This document shows, piece after piece, positions 24,354 through 31,941 of a stretch of 64,000 nucleotides of DNA. A model generated the notes under the pieces. The model was not told where the DNA came from. It saw only the letters and a program-made list of their open reading frames with translations, and did not search any database. The DNA is from MED-G105 sp039819085 (GTDB taxonomy: Bacteria; Pseudomonadota; Alphaproteobacteria; Caulobacterales; Parvularculaceae): positions 1 through 64,000 of the forward strand of contig JBCBSQ010000014.1 in NCBI GenBank assembly GCA_039819085.1, read 5' to 3'. The stretch's first letter is position 1, and every line of letters starts with the position of its first letter. A program made the translations under genes and the position numbers.

Positions 24354-25232
24354 TCAGCGCTTCGTGGACGTGAAGAGATGCTGCTGAAAGCTTGGCAGGG
24401 CGAACGCCGCGCGATGGATGTCGGCGTTGTAGTATTGAAACTCAAGATCGCTGTTTGCGACGCGGACCGGATCAAAATCCGACAGCGGATCGACGCCTTT
24501 TGAGCCGTATACGAATGACCAGAATCCGCATGGATAGGTCATGTTGGCGTAGTTGTAGGCGCATGCGATCGGAAAAGCGTTCGAAACGATCTGAAAGAGC
24601 GCCGCCTGTCCCTCAGCGCCCACATTTGGGCTTTCGCCCTGCGCGACGACGACGCCTTTCTCCGAAAGCCGCGCGTCGACATCGCGATAGAACGCATCTC
24701 CGAACAGCGGGGTCGCTGGGCCGATCGGCTCAGTGGAGTCGACGATGATGACGTCAAAGGTCTCGTCGCTTTCAGCCATAAAGCCGACGCCGTCGCCAAT
24801 AATGAGGTCAAGACGCGGGTCGTCGAGCGCGGCCGCCGTTTGCGGAATAAATTCTTTGCAGGCGTCGACGACCATGGCGTCGATCTCAACCATGACGATG
24901 CGTTCGAGGCCTTGATGCCGCAGGACTTCGCGCGCGGTCCCGCCGTCGCCGCCGCCAATGATCAACACGCGTTTCGGATCAGGGTGGGTGAACAAAGCCG
25001 GATGCGCGATCATGTCATGGTAGATGAACTCATCGCGTTCCGTCACCATGACGTATCCGTCGATGAACAGCATACGACCGAATTTCTCCGAGTCGACGAC
25101 TTCGACCTTCTGAAATGCGCTCTCGCCATTGAATAGCCGGCGTTTGACGCGATAGCGCAGCGTCACGTCGCTATGCGCTTCTTCGATCCAATCGCCTTCG
25201 CTCGCCTTCGGCGCGTTTTGGTCGGAGCTCAT
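24354..25232 (-). CDS. speE: Spermidine synthase
   Basis: This 292-residue aminopropyltransferase moves aminopropyl from decarboxylated S-adenosylmethionine to putrescine. Signature pieces are GRMLFIDGYVMVTERDEF, YHDMIAHPALF, the SAM loop VLIIGGGDGGTAREVL (about 88-103), MVEIDAMVVDACKEF, and the catalytic region IVDSTEPIGPATPLF with Asp. The C-terminal FWSFVYGSKG is also typical. Its ATG overlaps the speD stop as ATGA. It is the last gene of the rlmN-arfB-speD-speE row. Confidence 0.96.
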   Translation of the reverse strand: MSSDQNAPKASEGDWIEEAHSDVTLRYRVKRRLFNGESAFQKVEVVDSEKFGRMLFIDGYVMVTERDEFIYHDMIAHPALFTHPDPKRVLIIGGGDGGTAREVLRHQGLERIVMVEIDAMVVDACKEFIPQTAAALDDPRLDLIIGDGVGFMAESDETFDVIIVDSTEPIGPATPLFGDAFYRDVDARLSEKGVVVAQGESPNVGAEGQAALFQIVSNAFPIACAYNYANMTYPCGFWSFVYGSKGVDPLSDFDPVRVANSDLEFQYYNADIHRAAFALPSFQQHLFTSTKR

Positions 25233-26179
25233 AGAAGGTCCTTGTCTGACAGACGCGCCGGCGCCGAAGGGCCGGTCAACCTGCGCGCATGGTGGCTGAA
25301 GGCGACTTGATAGCCGGCGATGTTTGGCGCGGCGTTATGGATGATTGGCGTCATGTCCGGGCCAAGGTCGGTGGCCGCGGCGTTGAACCGCATCATGTCG
25401 ACGCTGCGGGGACGGAAAGTCCCAACAAGCCAATCGGTGAGCGCGCCCATGGGGCCGCTGAGGTCCGCGTTCGTTTCAAAGCTCACATAGGACGCGTCGC
25501 CCTGCGGCGTCACATGCAAGGTCGCGTAGACGCCGCCTGCGAGCGCATTCATGGAATAGCCGAGCGGGCTGAACGCGAAGTCATCAATCAGGAACCCGAG
25601 CGCCTCCAGTCGCTCGATCCGGATAGCCGAGCGCATCGCCGCCCTGTCCTGATGCGGCGTCGCCAGAAGGTCCGCGGCCGGCCCTTCAATGTGGTACATG
25701 AGGATTTCCGTCGTTCGATCGTCCGCATCGGGCGCGTAAGGCGCGTCAAGGTGCAGGAGATGCGTGTGGTGGCCGTCAAGGTCGCCGAAACGATATACAG
25801 TATGCGGAATTAATGATCCAATCGCGCGAGCGTCGTCTGCAAAGCTCGTTGACTGCAAATGGGCGACAAACTCATTCTTGCGCTGAAAGATCAATGAACG
25901 CAGGGCGTCTGCGCCGAACGCTTCAATGACCCCGATGGCGGCGCGGGCGAGGCGCGTGCGTCCGCAGGTGATCATGAGAAGCCTGTCGGACCAGACGAAC
26001 AGGGACGATTCTGACAAGAGGTACGCCTCGCAGGTCTCGTTCGACAGGCGCGAGAGGATCGACGCGTCGCTTAAATCCACAATGCCCCGCCAGAATCCTT
26101 CGGGTTTGGCCCGCAGGTCGCCGGCTGCTTCGTCGAGAACGATTTCGACTTTCTTTTCGCTGCCTTCGAAGAAGTCCAT
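25229..26179 (-). CDS. speD: S-adenosylmethionine decarboxylase, eukaryotic type
   Basis: This pyruvoyl enzyme makes decarboxylated SAM for spermidine synthesis. It is not the short bacterial SpeD but the long animal/plant type, 316 residues. MDFFEGSEKKVEIVL matches the human N-terminus. LLSESSLFVW gives the self-cleavage pair Glu57/Ser58. ITCGRTRL supplies the conserved Cys72, and GYSMNAL and LHVTPQ supply the processing Ser and His (209 and 222). YVSFETN follows, as in the human enzyme. The ATG at 26179 mirrors family starts; a TTG at 26248 would add 23 residues. It is coupled to speE by ATGA. Confidence 0.92.
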   Translation of the reverse strand: MDFFEGSEKKVEIVLDEAAGDLRAKPEGFWRGIVDLSDASILSRLSNETCEAYLLSESSLFVWSDRLLMITCGRTRLARAAIGVIEAFGADALRSLIFQRKNEFVAHLQSTSFADDARAIGSLIPHTVYRFGDLDGHHTHLLHLDAPYAPDADDRTTEILMYHIEGPAADLLATPHQDRAAMRSAIRIERLEALGFLIDDFAFSPLGYSMNALAGGVYATLHVTPQGDASYVSFETNADLSGPMGALTDWLVGTFRPRSVDMMRFNAAATDLGPDMTPIIHNAAPNIAGYQVAFSHHARRLTGPSAPARLSDKDLL

Positions 26180-26240
26180 TGCTCTGCTGTCGACTGTGAC
26201 GGCTGATGGGAAGCGCAACGCGTTGACGGAGGCGACGGGC

Positions 26241-26651
26241 CTAGTCAAGCAATTTGGCGGCGCGGCCGCGCTTTAGATCGCCCCGGCGCTTTTTCTGTTC
26301 GAGCCGACGCTTTTTCGAGGCGAGGGTCGGGCGCGTGGCGATGCGTTTTTTTGGACGCCGCAGCGCCGCCTCAATGAGCCTCGCAAGGCGCGCCCGGGCG
26401 TCGGCGCGGTTTCGCTCCTGGGCGCGGTGGGCGGAGGCCTCGATGACGATGACGCCGTCCTTGGTGGCGCGCGCGCCCGCCCGAGCGAGGAGCCGACGCT
26501 TGACGTCTTCGGGCAAGTGCGCCGCCGCGACGTCGAACCGCAACTGAACCGCGCTCGCCACCTTGTTGACATTCTGACCGCCCGGGCCTGAAGCGCGAAT
26601 GAACCGTTCTTCAATGGCGCGTTCGTCGATAAATGCGTCGCCGTTGCTCAC
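26241..26651 (-). CDS. arfB: Ribosome-rescue peptidyl-tRNA hydrolase ArfB
   Basis: This 136-residue ArfB (YaeJ) frees ribosomes stalled without a stop codon. The GGQ loop is in IRASGPGGQNVNKVASAVQLRF (residues about 18-39; the Gly-Gly-Gln lies at 24-26). The basic C-terminal tail KKRIATRPTLASKKRRLEQK (about 100-119) is the part that enters the empty mRNA channel. Its ATG overlaps the stop of the upstream oxidoreductase (ATGA). speD follows 61 bp downstream. Confidence 0.94.
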   Translation of the reverse strand: MSNGDAFIDERAIEERFIRASGPGGQNVNKVASAVQLRFDVAAAHLPEDVKRRLLARAGARATKDGVIVIEASAHRAQERNRADARARLARLIEAALRRPKKRIATRPTLASKKRRLEQKKRRGDLKRGRAAKLLD

Positions 26652-27766
26652 GGCGCGACCCTGTATCGGTTGATGAAGCGGCGATCGATAAGAGATTTCG
26701 CCATGCCGACAATGCGTCCGGCGCGCGCGCGGCGACCGCGGACCAGAACCGCTCCGTCGGGGTGAAAGGAGAGAATGGCGAGCGCGTGGCCTTGCGGCTC
26801 ATAGTAGCGCAAGCGCTCGCCGGTCAGCGCCGCGCGGAGGTTTTCCGCAAGGACCGGCCCTTCACGCACGGCGTAGACGCCAGCCTTTTGCGCCGGCGCG
26901 CCGGTGTCGATATGGCGCAGCGCGGCGCAGTCGCCAGCGGCGAAGATCGATGGGTCATTGGCGCACTGAAGAAATGCGTTCACCCGGAGAAAGCCGGTCT
27001 CGTCGGTGAGATGCGGGACTGACTTTAACAGGGACGGCGGCGAGACCCCCGTGGCGAGAACAATATGACTGCAAGGGATCGCGTCGCCGTCGTCGAGCAG
27101 CGCGACGGGGCCGCCATCCTTGTCAGTCGCCGCGCCGCAGACGCTCCGGCCGTCAAGGATGTGAACCAGGCGTTTCTGAAGAAGCCGTTTGATCTTTATG
27201 CGGGCTTTCGCCGGCGCGTCTGGCGCAAGCCCGTCCGGGCCGGTCGCCAGCGCGACGCCGGCGCCTCGCGCCTTCAGCGCAGCGGCAAGCTCAACGCCGC
27301 CATAGCCGCCGCCCGCGACAATGATCTTGGGGTTGCGGGCGCGCGCAAGACTTGCGTCCAGCGCCTCAAGGAAGGGCTCCACCGGTTTGACGCTGAGGAC
27401 GGCCGGTCCGCCCTTGACCTGTTCGAATGGCGGGATGACCGCGCCGCCGACATTGATCGAAAGAAGGTCATACGGCAGAGATGATCCGTCATCCAATCGA
27501 ACGGTTCTCGCTGTCGGATCGATCGCTTCGGCTTTCGCGTAGGCCACTTTCGCGCCGGCTTTCTCGCTGAGCGCGCCAGCGTCAATCGTCGCGTCTTTCA
27601 GCGCATAGCGCCCTGAGACGATCCCCGGCGCCATGCCCGTATACGGTGCGAACGCCTGCGGTGAAACGAGCGTGATCTCGACGTCCTTTAGCGGTTGCCG
27701 CGCGAAGCGCCGCAGGACTTCCGCGTGGGCGTGCCCGGCGCCGAGGAGGAGGAGGTTCTTGGGCAT
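26648..27766 (-). CDS. FAD-dependent pyridine-nucleotide oxidoreductase (NDH-2-like)
   Basis: This is a 372-residue two-dinucleotide-binding flavoprotein resembling type-II NADH dehydrogenases and the oxidoreductase half of selenide-dikinase fusions. N-terminal FAD loop LLLLGAGHAHAEVLRRF, central NAD(P) loop IIVAGGGYGGVELAAAL (about 148-164), and C-terminal FAD region IFAAGDCAAL near 285-295. PYTGMAPG is typical of the SelD-associated group. The ATG at 27766 is chosen over 72 upstream in-frame codons that lie inside rlmN. It is 17 bp after rlmN and coupled to arfB. Electron acceptor unknown. Confidence 0.85.
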   Translation of the reverse strand: MPKNLLLLGAGHAHAEVLRRFARQPLKDVEITLVSPQAFAPYTGMAPGIVSGRYALKDATIDAGALSEKAGAKVAYAKAEAIDPTARTVRLDDGSSLPYDLLSINVGGAVIPPFEQVKGGPAVLSVKPVEPFLEALDASLARARNPKIIVAGGGYGGVELAAALKARGAGVALATGPDGLAPDAPAKARIKIKRLLQKRLVHILDGRSVCGAATDKDGGPVALLDDGDAIPCSHIVLATGVSPPSLLKSVPHLTDETGFLRVNAFLQCANDPSIFAAGDCAALRHIDTGAPAQKAGVYAVREGPVLAENLRAALTGERLRYYEPQGHALAILSFHPDGAVLVRGRRARAGRIVGMAKSLIDRRFINRYRVAP

Positions 27767-27783
27767 CGATCTTGATCCGGTCG

Positions 27784-28959
27784 TCAGACGGCGGATTTGA
27801 CGGCGTCTGATGCGGACAACTCCCGCTTGCGCTTGTCGCTCGCGCGTTCTTTCACGCTTGCGGACTTCAACTGCCCGCAGGCGGCTAGGATGTCGCGGCC
27901 GCGCGGCGTGCGGATCGGCGAGGCGTAGCCCGCGCGATTGACGATGTCGGCGAAGGCTTCGATCCGTTCCCAGGTCGAGCACTCATAAGGCGCGCCGGGC
28001 CAGGGATTGAACGGGATAAGATTGATCTTCGCCGGGATGTTCTTCAGGAGGCGGACAAGGTCGCGCGCCTCAGTGTCTGAATCATTGACGTCCTTCAGCA
28101 TCACATATTCGAAGGTGATCCGCCGCGCGTTGCCGACGCCGGGATAGGTCCGGCAGGCTTCCAGAAGCTCCGCAATCGGATACTTCTTGTTGATGGGCAC
28201 AAGCTCATCGCGCAAATCGTCATAGGTCGCGTGGAGCGAGATCGCCAGCATGGAGGCGGTTTCTTCGCCAAGGCGCTTCATCTCCGGCACGACGCCGGAG
28301 GTCGACACGGTGGTGCGTCGGCGCGAGATCGAGACGCCGTCGCCGTCGGAGAGGATCTCGATCGCGTCGCGGACATTGTCGAGATTAAAGAGCGGCTCGC
28401 CCATTCCCATAAAGACGATGTTGGAGAGCGTGCGGTCGTCCTTGCCGCTCGGCCATTCGGCGAGGTCATCTTTGGCCGCGAGCGCCTGGGCGACGATCTC
28501 GCCGGCCGTTAGATTACGGACGAGTTTTTGCGTGCCCGTATGGCAGAAAGTGCAGGTGAGGGTGCAGCCGACCTGGCTGGAGACGCACAAGGCCCCGGCG
28601 CGTCCAACGTCCGGTATGAAGACGGCTTCGGCTTCGATTCCCGGCCCGAAGCCGAGCAGGTACTTCCGCGTGCCGTCATTGGAGACCTGGCGCTCGATCA
28701 CGCTCGGGCGCTCGATCGTGAATTCTTCGGCGAGGCGGGCGCGAAGCTCCTTGCCGATGTCGGTCATGTCGGCGAAATCAGTGAGGCCGAAATTGTAGAC
28801 CCAGCGCCAGACCTGATCGGCGCGCATGCGGGCCTTCTTCGGTTCGACCCCGCAGCGCTCACTCAGCGCAGCCTGAAGCGCGCCGCGGCTTAGGCCCACA
28901 ACGTTCAATCGATTGGTCGCCGCGTCGGCCGGCGGCGGTGTGAGGTCAAGAACAGCCAT
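27784..28959 (-). CDS. rlmN: Dual-specificity 23S rRNA/tRNA adenine-C2 methyltransferase RlmN
   Basis: This 391-residue radical-SAM enzyme methylates C2 of A2503 in 23S rRNA and A37 in some tRNAs. The cluster motif CTLTCTFC lies near 130-137 after CVSSQVGC. FMGMGEPLFN near 190 binds SAM. The mechanistic Cys near the C-terminus is in RDILAACGQL. The N-terminal accessory domain holds QVWRWVYNFG. The ATG at 28959 (MAVLDLT) is preferred over an in-frame start at 29007. First gene of the minus row that includes arfB and the polyamine genes. Confidence 0.96.
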   Translation of the reverse strand: MAVLDLTPPPADAATNRLNVVGLSRGALQAALSERCGVEPKKARMRADQVWRWVYNFGLTDFADMTDIGKELRARLAEEFTIERPSVIERQVSNDGTRKYLLGFGPGIEAEAVFIPDVGRAGALCVSSQVGCTLTCTFCHTGTQKLVRNLTAGEIVAQALAAKDDLAEWPSGKDDRTLSNIVFMGMGEPLFNLDNVRDAIEILSDGDGVSISRRRTTVSTSGVVPEMKRLGEETASMLAISLHATYDDLRDELVPINKKYPIAELLEACRTYPGVGNARRITFEYVMLKDVNDSDTEARDLVRLLKNIPAKINLIPFNPWPGAPYECSTWERIEAFADIVNRAGYASPIRTPRGRDILAACGQLKSASVKERASDKRKRELSASDAVKSAV

Positions 28960-29062
28960 CTTTTGATCCAGAGGACGACGCGTCCGCCAAGCGGCGGGCG
29001 ATACCACATACGGCTGAGGCCGTCGAATGGGCCGGCTCTATGGGAGTACCGCGAACTAAAAT

Positions 29063-29077
29063 GTTCTCTAATTGTTC
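29063..29077 (+). promoter_or_regulatory. Alphaproteobacterial LexA-like box (GTTC-N7-GTTC)
   Basis: GTTC, seven bases, GTTC: the direct-repeat SOS box of alphaproteobacteria. It overlaps a TTGTTC (29072-29077) that lies 17 bases before TATGCG (29095-29100), a weak sigma-70-like pair on the plus strand. About one such box per 64 kb is expected by chance, so function needs testing. Confidence 0.3.
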
Positions 29078-29094
29078 ACATCTTTTTGATGTGA
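29076..29094. repeat. Perfect 7 bp hairpin with T5 loop
   Basis: TCACATC and GATGTGA pair perfectly around TTTTT. It sits directly on the LexA-like box and between the putative -35 and -10 elements, so it could be a second operator rather than an RNA hairpin. Confidence 0.45.
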
Positions 29095-29269
29095 TATGCG
29101 AATACCAGCGTGCGTTGCGGGGTGTTTGGCATGCTAACAACGCACCATATACTGAACCGTGGACATCAGGCTTGACTCATTCGCGCGAATCTGTGTGCGA
29201 GCGACCGCAAGGGAGGGCAGCAATGTCGAATGGACCCAACGGGCAAATGCGCCCGGCGGATGCTAGCGC

Positions 29270-29440
29270 TTGCGCCGTATATTAGCGAAGATTGCGACAG
29301 GCAATATCGGAGACAGCAAGAACACAACGAACCTGGCAAAGTCAGGGCGAGCCGAAGGAGGGTTATGCTTGGCAGAATTGACTGGAAATGAACGGTTGCA
29401 GAACGCCAATAAGGCTGCGGAAGTGTGGTTCGTGAAATGA
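29270..29440 (+). CDS. Putative micro-ORF coupled to the Panacea gene
   Basis: This open frame could start with TTG at 29270 (56 codons) or, better supported, TTG at 29369 (23 codons), which has AAGGAGGG seven bases upstream. It ends TGA at 29438-29440, overlapping the Panacea ATG as ATGA. The short version begins MAELTGNERLQNANKAAEVW. No family is recognised. It may be a leader that sets the level of the downstream pair, or a small gene product. Confidence 0.35.
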   Translation: MRRILAKIATGNIGDSKNTTNLAKSGRAEGGLCLAELTGNERLQNANKAAEVWFVK

Positions 29441-29946
29441 CCGAACGTCCATACAAACCAATTGCTTTTGCGAACGAGTTTATTTTTAGAGCCAAAGCGA
29501 ATGGCGTCTCCCACATGAAGGTGCAGAAGCTTGTATACTGCTCTTACGGGTGGTGGCTTGCATATCACGATGAGTCTATTTTGGATGAAGATCCACAAGT
29601 CTGGAGACATGGCCCCGTCTTTAAAAGCCTTTATTTTGTGCTTCGGCCCTTTGGTTGGCGGGCAATAACGACTCTTCAGAATGATAACTTTACTTCCCCT
29701 GTGCCGCGCGTATCTGACGACGATTTGGAGGTCTGCAATCTTATTGATTGGGTTTGGGGACGGTATGGGCATCGTTCTGCGGATGATCTTTCGCGCATGA
29801 CGCATGAGCCTGGAAGTCCATGGGATCAAACTGTTCGACAATTTGGCGGGAAGATCCAACGAGATACTTATATATCGAGAGATATTGTCAAAAAACACTT
29901 CAGGGGCTTGGTGCGTGAGTACGGACTTACCGACCGACCAGCTTGA
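29437..29946 (+). CDS. Panacea (SocA-like) domain protein, putative antitoxin
   Basis: This is a 169-residue protein of the Panacea/DUF4065 family, named for the SocA antitoxin and for promiscuous PanA antitoxins. Seen are VQKLVYCSYGWWLAY (about 29-43), WRHGPVFKSLY (57-67), the region DLIDWVWGRYGHRSADDLS (approximate), and MTHEPGSPWDQT. Start: ATG at 29437, coupled to a micro-ORF; a GTG at 29425 is the alternative. Its 3' end overlaps the next gene by 32 bp. AT-richer than its neighbours. Likely partner: the overlapping membrane protein. Antitoxin function is inferred from family and layout. Confidence 0.85.
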   Translation: MTERPYKPIAFANEFIFRAKANGVSHMKVQKLVYCSYGWWLAYHDESILDEDPQVWRHGPVFKSLYFVLRPFGWRAITTLQNDNFTSPVPRVSDDDLEVCNLIDWVWGRYGHRSADDLSRMTHEPGSPWDQTVRQFGGKIQRDTYISRDIVKKHFRGLVREYGLTDRPA

Positions 29947-30328
29947 TGGTGAGCCGGGCGGCCCATTTGAAGTTGACGTTAAGAACCCTGTCATCGCTAG
30001 CGTCGAAGGTGAAAGACAAGAATTTGAATCGCCGGAAGAAGAGAATAAATACCTTCATAATAAGCAATTTAAACAGGATATTCGCGAGAGAAAACGTTAT
30101 GCAGTTGCGGCATTTCGCTTATCGAGCGTCTGGGTCTGTTTTCTTATTATTGCAACGATGTTTCAGCTGGTTCTATCGATATGGGGAAAAGGTCTTACGG
30201 AAGGTATGTTCATTGCACTTGCAACCGCAACTACGACGAGTGTCCTCGGCGTTTGGGCGCTGGTCGGAAACTATTTGTTTGGAGGCCCGGGAAGAAGATT
30301 GAACAAAGTGCCCGACAAAGAAGACTGA
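29915..30328 (+). CDS. Two-TM membrane protein overlapping the Panacea gene, putative toxin/effector
   Basis: This is a 137-residue protein starting at GTG 29915, nine bases after AGGGG, inside the end of the Panacea gene. The N-terminal ~60 residues are acidic then basic, and soluble. Two TM helices follow (about 64-89 and 95-122), the second with LATATTTSVLGVWALVGNYLF, and then a short basic tail. The Thr-rich second helix recalls small membrane modules found in accessory loci. Membrane proteins are known partners of Panacea antitoxins, so a membrane-active toxin is a fair hypothesis. No named family is recognised. Confidence 0.7.
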   Translation: MSTDLPTDQLDGEPGGPFEVDVKNPVIASVEGERQEFESPEEENKYLHNKQFKQDIRERKRYAVAAFRLSSVWVCFLIIATMFQLVLSIWGKGLTEGMFIALATATTTSVLGVWALVGNYLFGGPGRRLNKVPDKED

Positions 30329-30341
30329 CGGTTTACCGGTG

Positions 30342-31325
30342 CTATTCGCCGGTCGACGCCGCGGCGCCGAAGTGTCGGATCATGGCGCTCACCGTCAGGC
30401 GAGGCTCTTCCTGCAGGACCCAATGGCTGGCGTTCGGCCAGACTTCGATGTTTTCCGCGCCCAGCAATTCCGTTGTCGCCTCGATCCCGCCTGCCGGCAC
30501 ATAAGCGTCCTTGCCCGCCCCGACAAAGAACACCGGACGCGTAAGGCCGTCGCCATCGTCGCCGAGGTCGCTGAAGTCCGTCGCGCGATAAAAGCCGAGC
30601 ATCGTCGATATGGCGTTCTCCCGCGCCCAGGCCGATCGATAAATGTCCATGTCTTGATCGCTGAACGCGCCAGCCTTTGCGCCTTTCGTCAGGAGCCTGC
30701 TCAAGACGCGATACCCCCCGGCGCGCAATGCGAGTTCCGGCAGAAACGGAACCTGAAACGCCGTCCGATACCAGCTGGTCGATTCGTCGCCTTTCATTTC
30801 GGCGTCCGCCAAGGCGGCTGGCGGCGGGATGTTGAACACAACCGCTCGGTCAATCCGGTCCGGGTGGCCGTCGACCAGCCGCCAGGCCACGAAAGCGCCA
30901 ACGTCATGGCCGGCGATATGCGCAGTCTCCCAGTCCTCGGCGTCCATCAGCGCGACGATATCCGCGGCGTAAGCGTCGATTGTATAGGCGTCCTGACCCT
31001 TCGGCTTGTCAGAGCGATTGTATCCTCTGAGGTCCGGGACTGCGACGCGATAGCCGGCCTTGCCAAGCGCCGCCGCCTGTCGGCGCCAGGAATACCAGAA
31101 CTCCGGAAAGCCATGGATCAGGATGACCGGCGCGCCGTCTTCCGGCCCGGCGAAAACAACATGAAGATTGACGCCATTCGCGCCGGCGACCATGCGCGAT
31201 TCAAAGTCGGCTTCGGCGTTCGCTTCGGCGATGGCGATCTCGTCAACGAGTTCCACGTCGCCCGACGCCCAGGCCCAATAGCCTAGCCCCGCGATGAGAA
31301 TTAGAAGTACCAGCAACCGACCCAT
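30342..31325 (-). CDS. Alpha/beta hydrolase, epoxide-hydrolase-like
   Basis: This is a 327-residue alpha/beta hydrolase with an N-terminal TM or signal anchor (about 2-20). The oxyanion motif HGFPEFWYSWRRQ (71-83) is typical of soluble epoxide hydrolases and dehalogenases. The nucleophile is Asp141 in GHDVGAFVAW, with Asp273 and His301 as the likely charge relay and base. The cap region (about 170-250) is intact. The Asp nucleophile favours epoxide or halide substrates over esters. The start is ATG at 31325. It faces the Panacea island tail to tail. Confidence 0.87.
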   Translation of the reverse strand: MGRLLVLLILIAGLGYWAWASGDVELVDEIAIAEANAEADFESRMVAGANGVNLHVVFAGPEDGAPVILIHGFPEFWYSWRRQAAALGKAGYRVAVPDLRGYNRSDKPKGQDAYTIDAYAADIVALMDAEDWETAHIAGHDVGAFVAWRLVDGHPDRIDRAVVFNIPPPAALADAEMKGDESTSWYRTAFQVPFLPELALRAGGYRVLSRLLTKGAKAGAFSDQDMDIYRSAWARENAISTMLGFYRATDFSDLGDDGDGLTRPVFFVGAGKDAYVPAGGIEATTELLGAENIEVWPNASHWVLQEEPRLTVSAMIRHFGAAASTGE

Positions 31326-31353
31326 TCACCGCCCCTGCTTTGCGCGCGCCCAT

Positions 31354-31362
31354 TTATCCACA
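31354..31362 (+). promoter_or_regulatory. Perfect DnaA box in dut upstream region
   Basis: TTATCCACA, the consensus DnaA 9-mer, lies 45 bp before the dut ATG in the divergent hydrolase/dut spacer. A single box is not an origin. It could place dut under DnaA control, as DnaA acts as a transcription factor in Caulobacter relatives. Confidence 0.4.
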
Positions 31363-31407
31363 GCGCGACGCTTCAAGCGAGGCCGCAATCGCTGGAGATC
31401 GCCAGAA

Positions 31408-31878
31408 ATGAGTCATGAAACGGGCGCGCGCCCGCTCATTCGCGTCAAACGGTTGCCGCATGGGGAGGGACTCGCCCTCCCGGCGTACGAAACGCCCCTG
31501 GCGGCCGGGTGCGACGTGCGCGCCGCCGTTCCAAGTGATGCGCCGATCGTCATCGCCCCTGGCGAACGGACGCTTGTCCCGACGGGGCTCGCCGTCGCGA
31601 TCCCCGCTGGCTGGGAGATGCAGGTCCGGCCCCGCTCCGGCCTCGCGGCGAATAATGGCGTCACCTGCCTTAACGCGCCGGGTACGGTGGATGCGGATTA
31701 TCGCGGCGAGGTGAAGGTGATCCTCATCAACCACGGGCGCGAGCCGTTTGAGATCCGCCGCGGCGACCGCATCGCGCAGCTCGTGTTCGCGCCTGTTCAT
31801 CAGGCGAGGTTCGAAGAGGCGGTCGAACTTGACGACACCATGCGCGGTGAAGGCGGCTTCGGCTCCACCGGCGTTTGA
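31408..31878 (+). CDS. dut: dUTP diphosphatase
   Basis: This 156-residue trimeric dUTPase hydrolyses dUTP to dUMP and pyrophosphate. The five family motifs are present: AAGCDVRAA, PRSGLAANNGV (about 72-82), the uracil-pocket stretch APGTVDADYRGE (86-97), RGDRIAQLVFAPV, and the C-terminal arm GEGGFGSTGV. The ATG at 31408 follows GGAGATCG. moeB/thiF follows 63 bp downstream on the same strand. Confidence 0.96.
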   Translation: MSHETGARPLIRVKRLPHGEGLALPAYETPLAAGCDVRAAVPSDAPIVIAPGERTLVPTGLAVAIPAGWEMQVRPRSGLAANNGVTCLNAPGTVDADYRGEVKVILINHGREPFEIRRGDRIAQLVFAPVHQARFEEAVELDDTMRGEGGFGSTGV

Positions 31879-31941
31879 GCGCGTGGATGCTCACCGGCGC
31901 CAATGGGCGGCGGCGCTTCGTGTCCCTATATTGATGTTGGT

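Larger units (their letters stand above)
28960..29424. other. Intergenic/AT-rich flank between rlmN and the Panacea gene
   Basis: This holds about 465 bp between divergent genes. A LexA-like box, a 7 bp hairpin and a promoter-like pair fall at 29063-29100, and a possible micro-ORF at 29270-29440. An 81-residue frame at 29040-29285 spans the box and looks like chance. Confidence 0.5.

Noticed and set aside
29040..29285. 81-residue plus-strand frame upstream of the Panacea gene
   Set aside because: It covers the LexA-like box and hairpin, lacks a ribosome site and looks like chance.
29263..29994. 243-residue minus-strand frame opposite the Panacea gene
   Set aside because: It is the shadow of the Panacea coding frame, which has clear family motifs.
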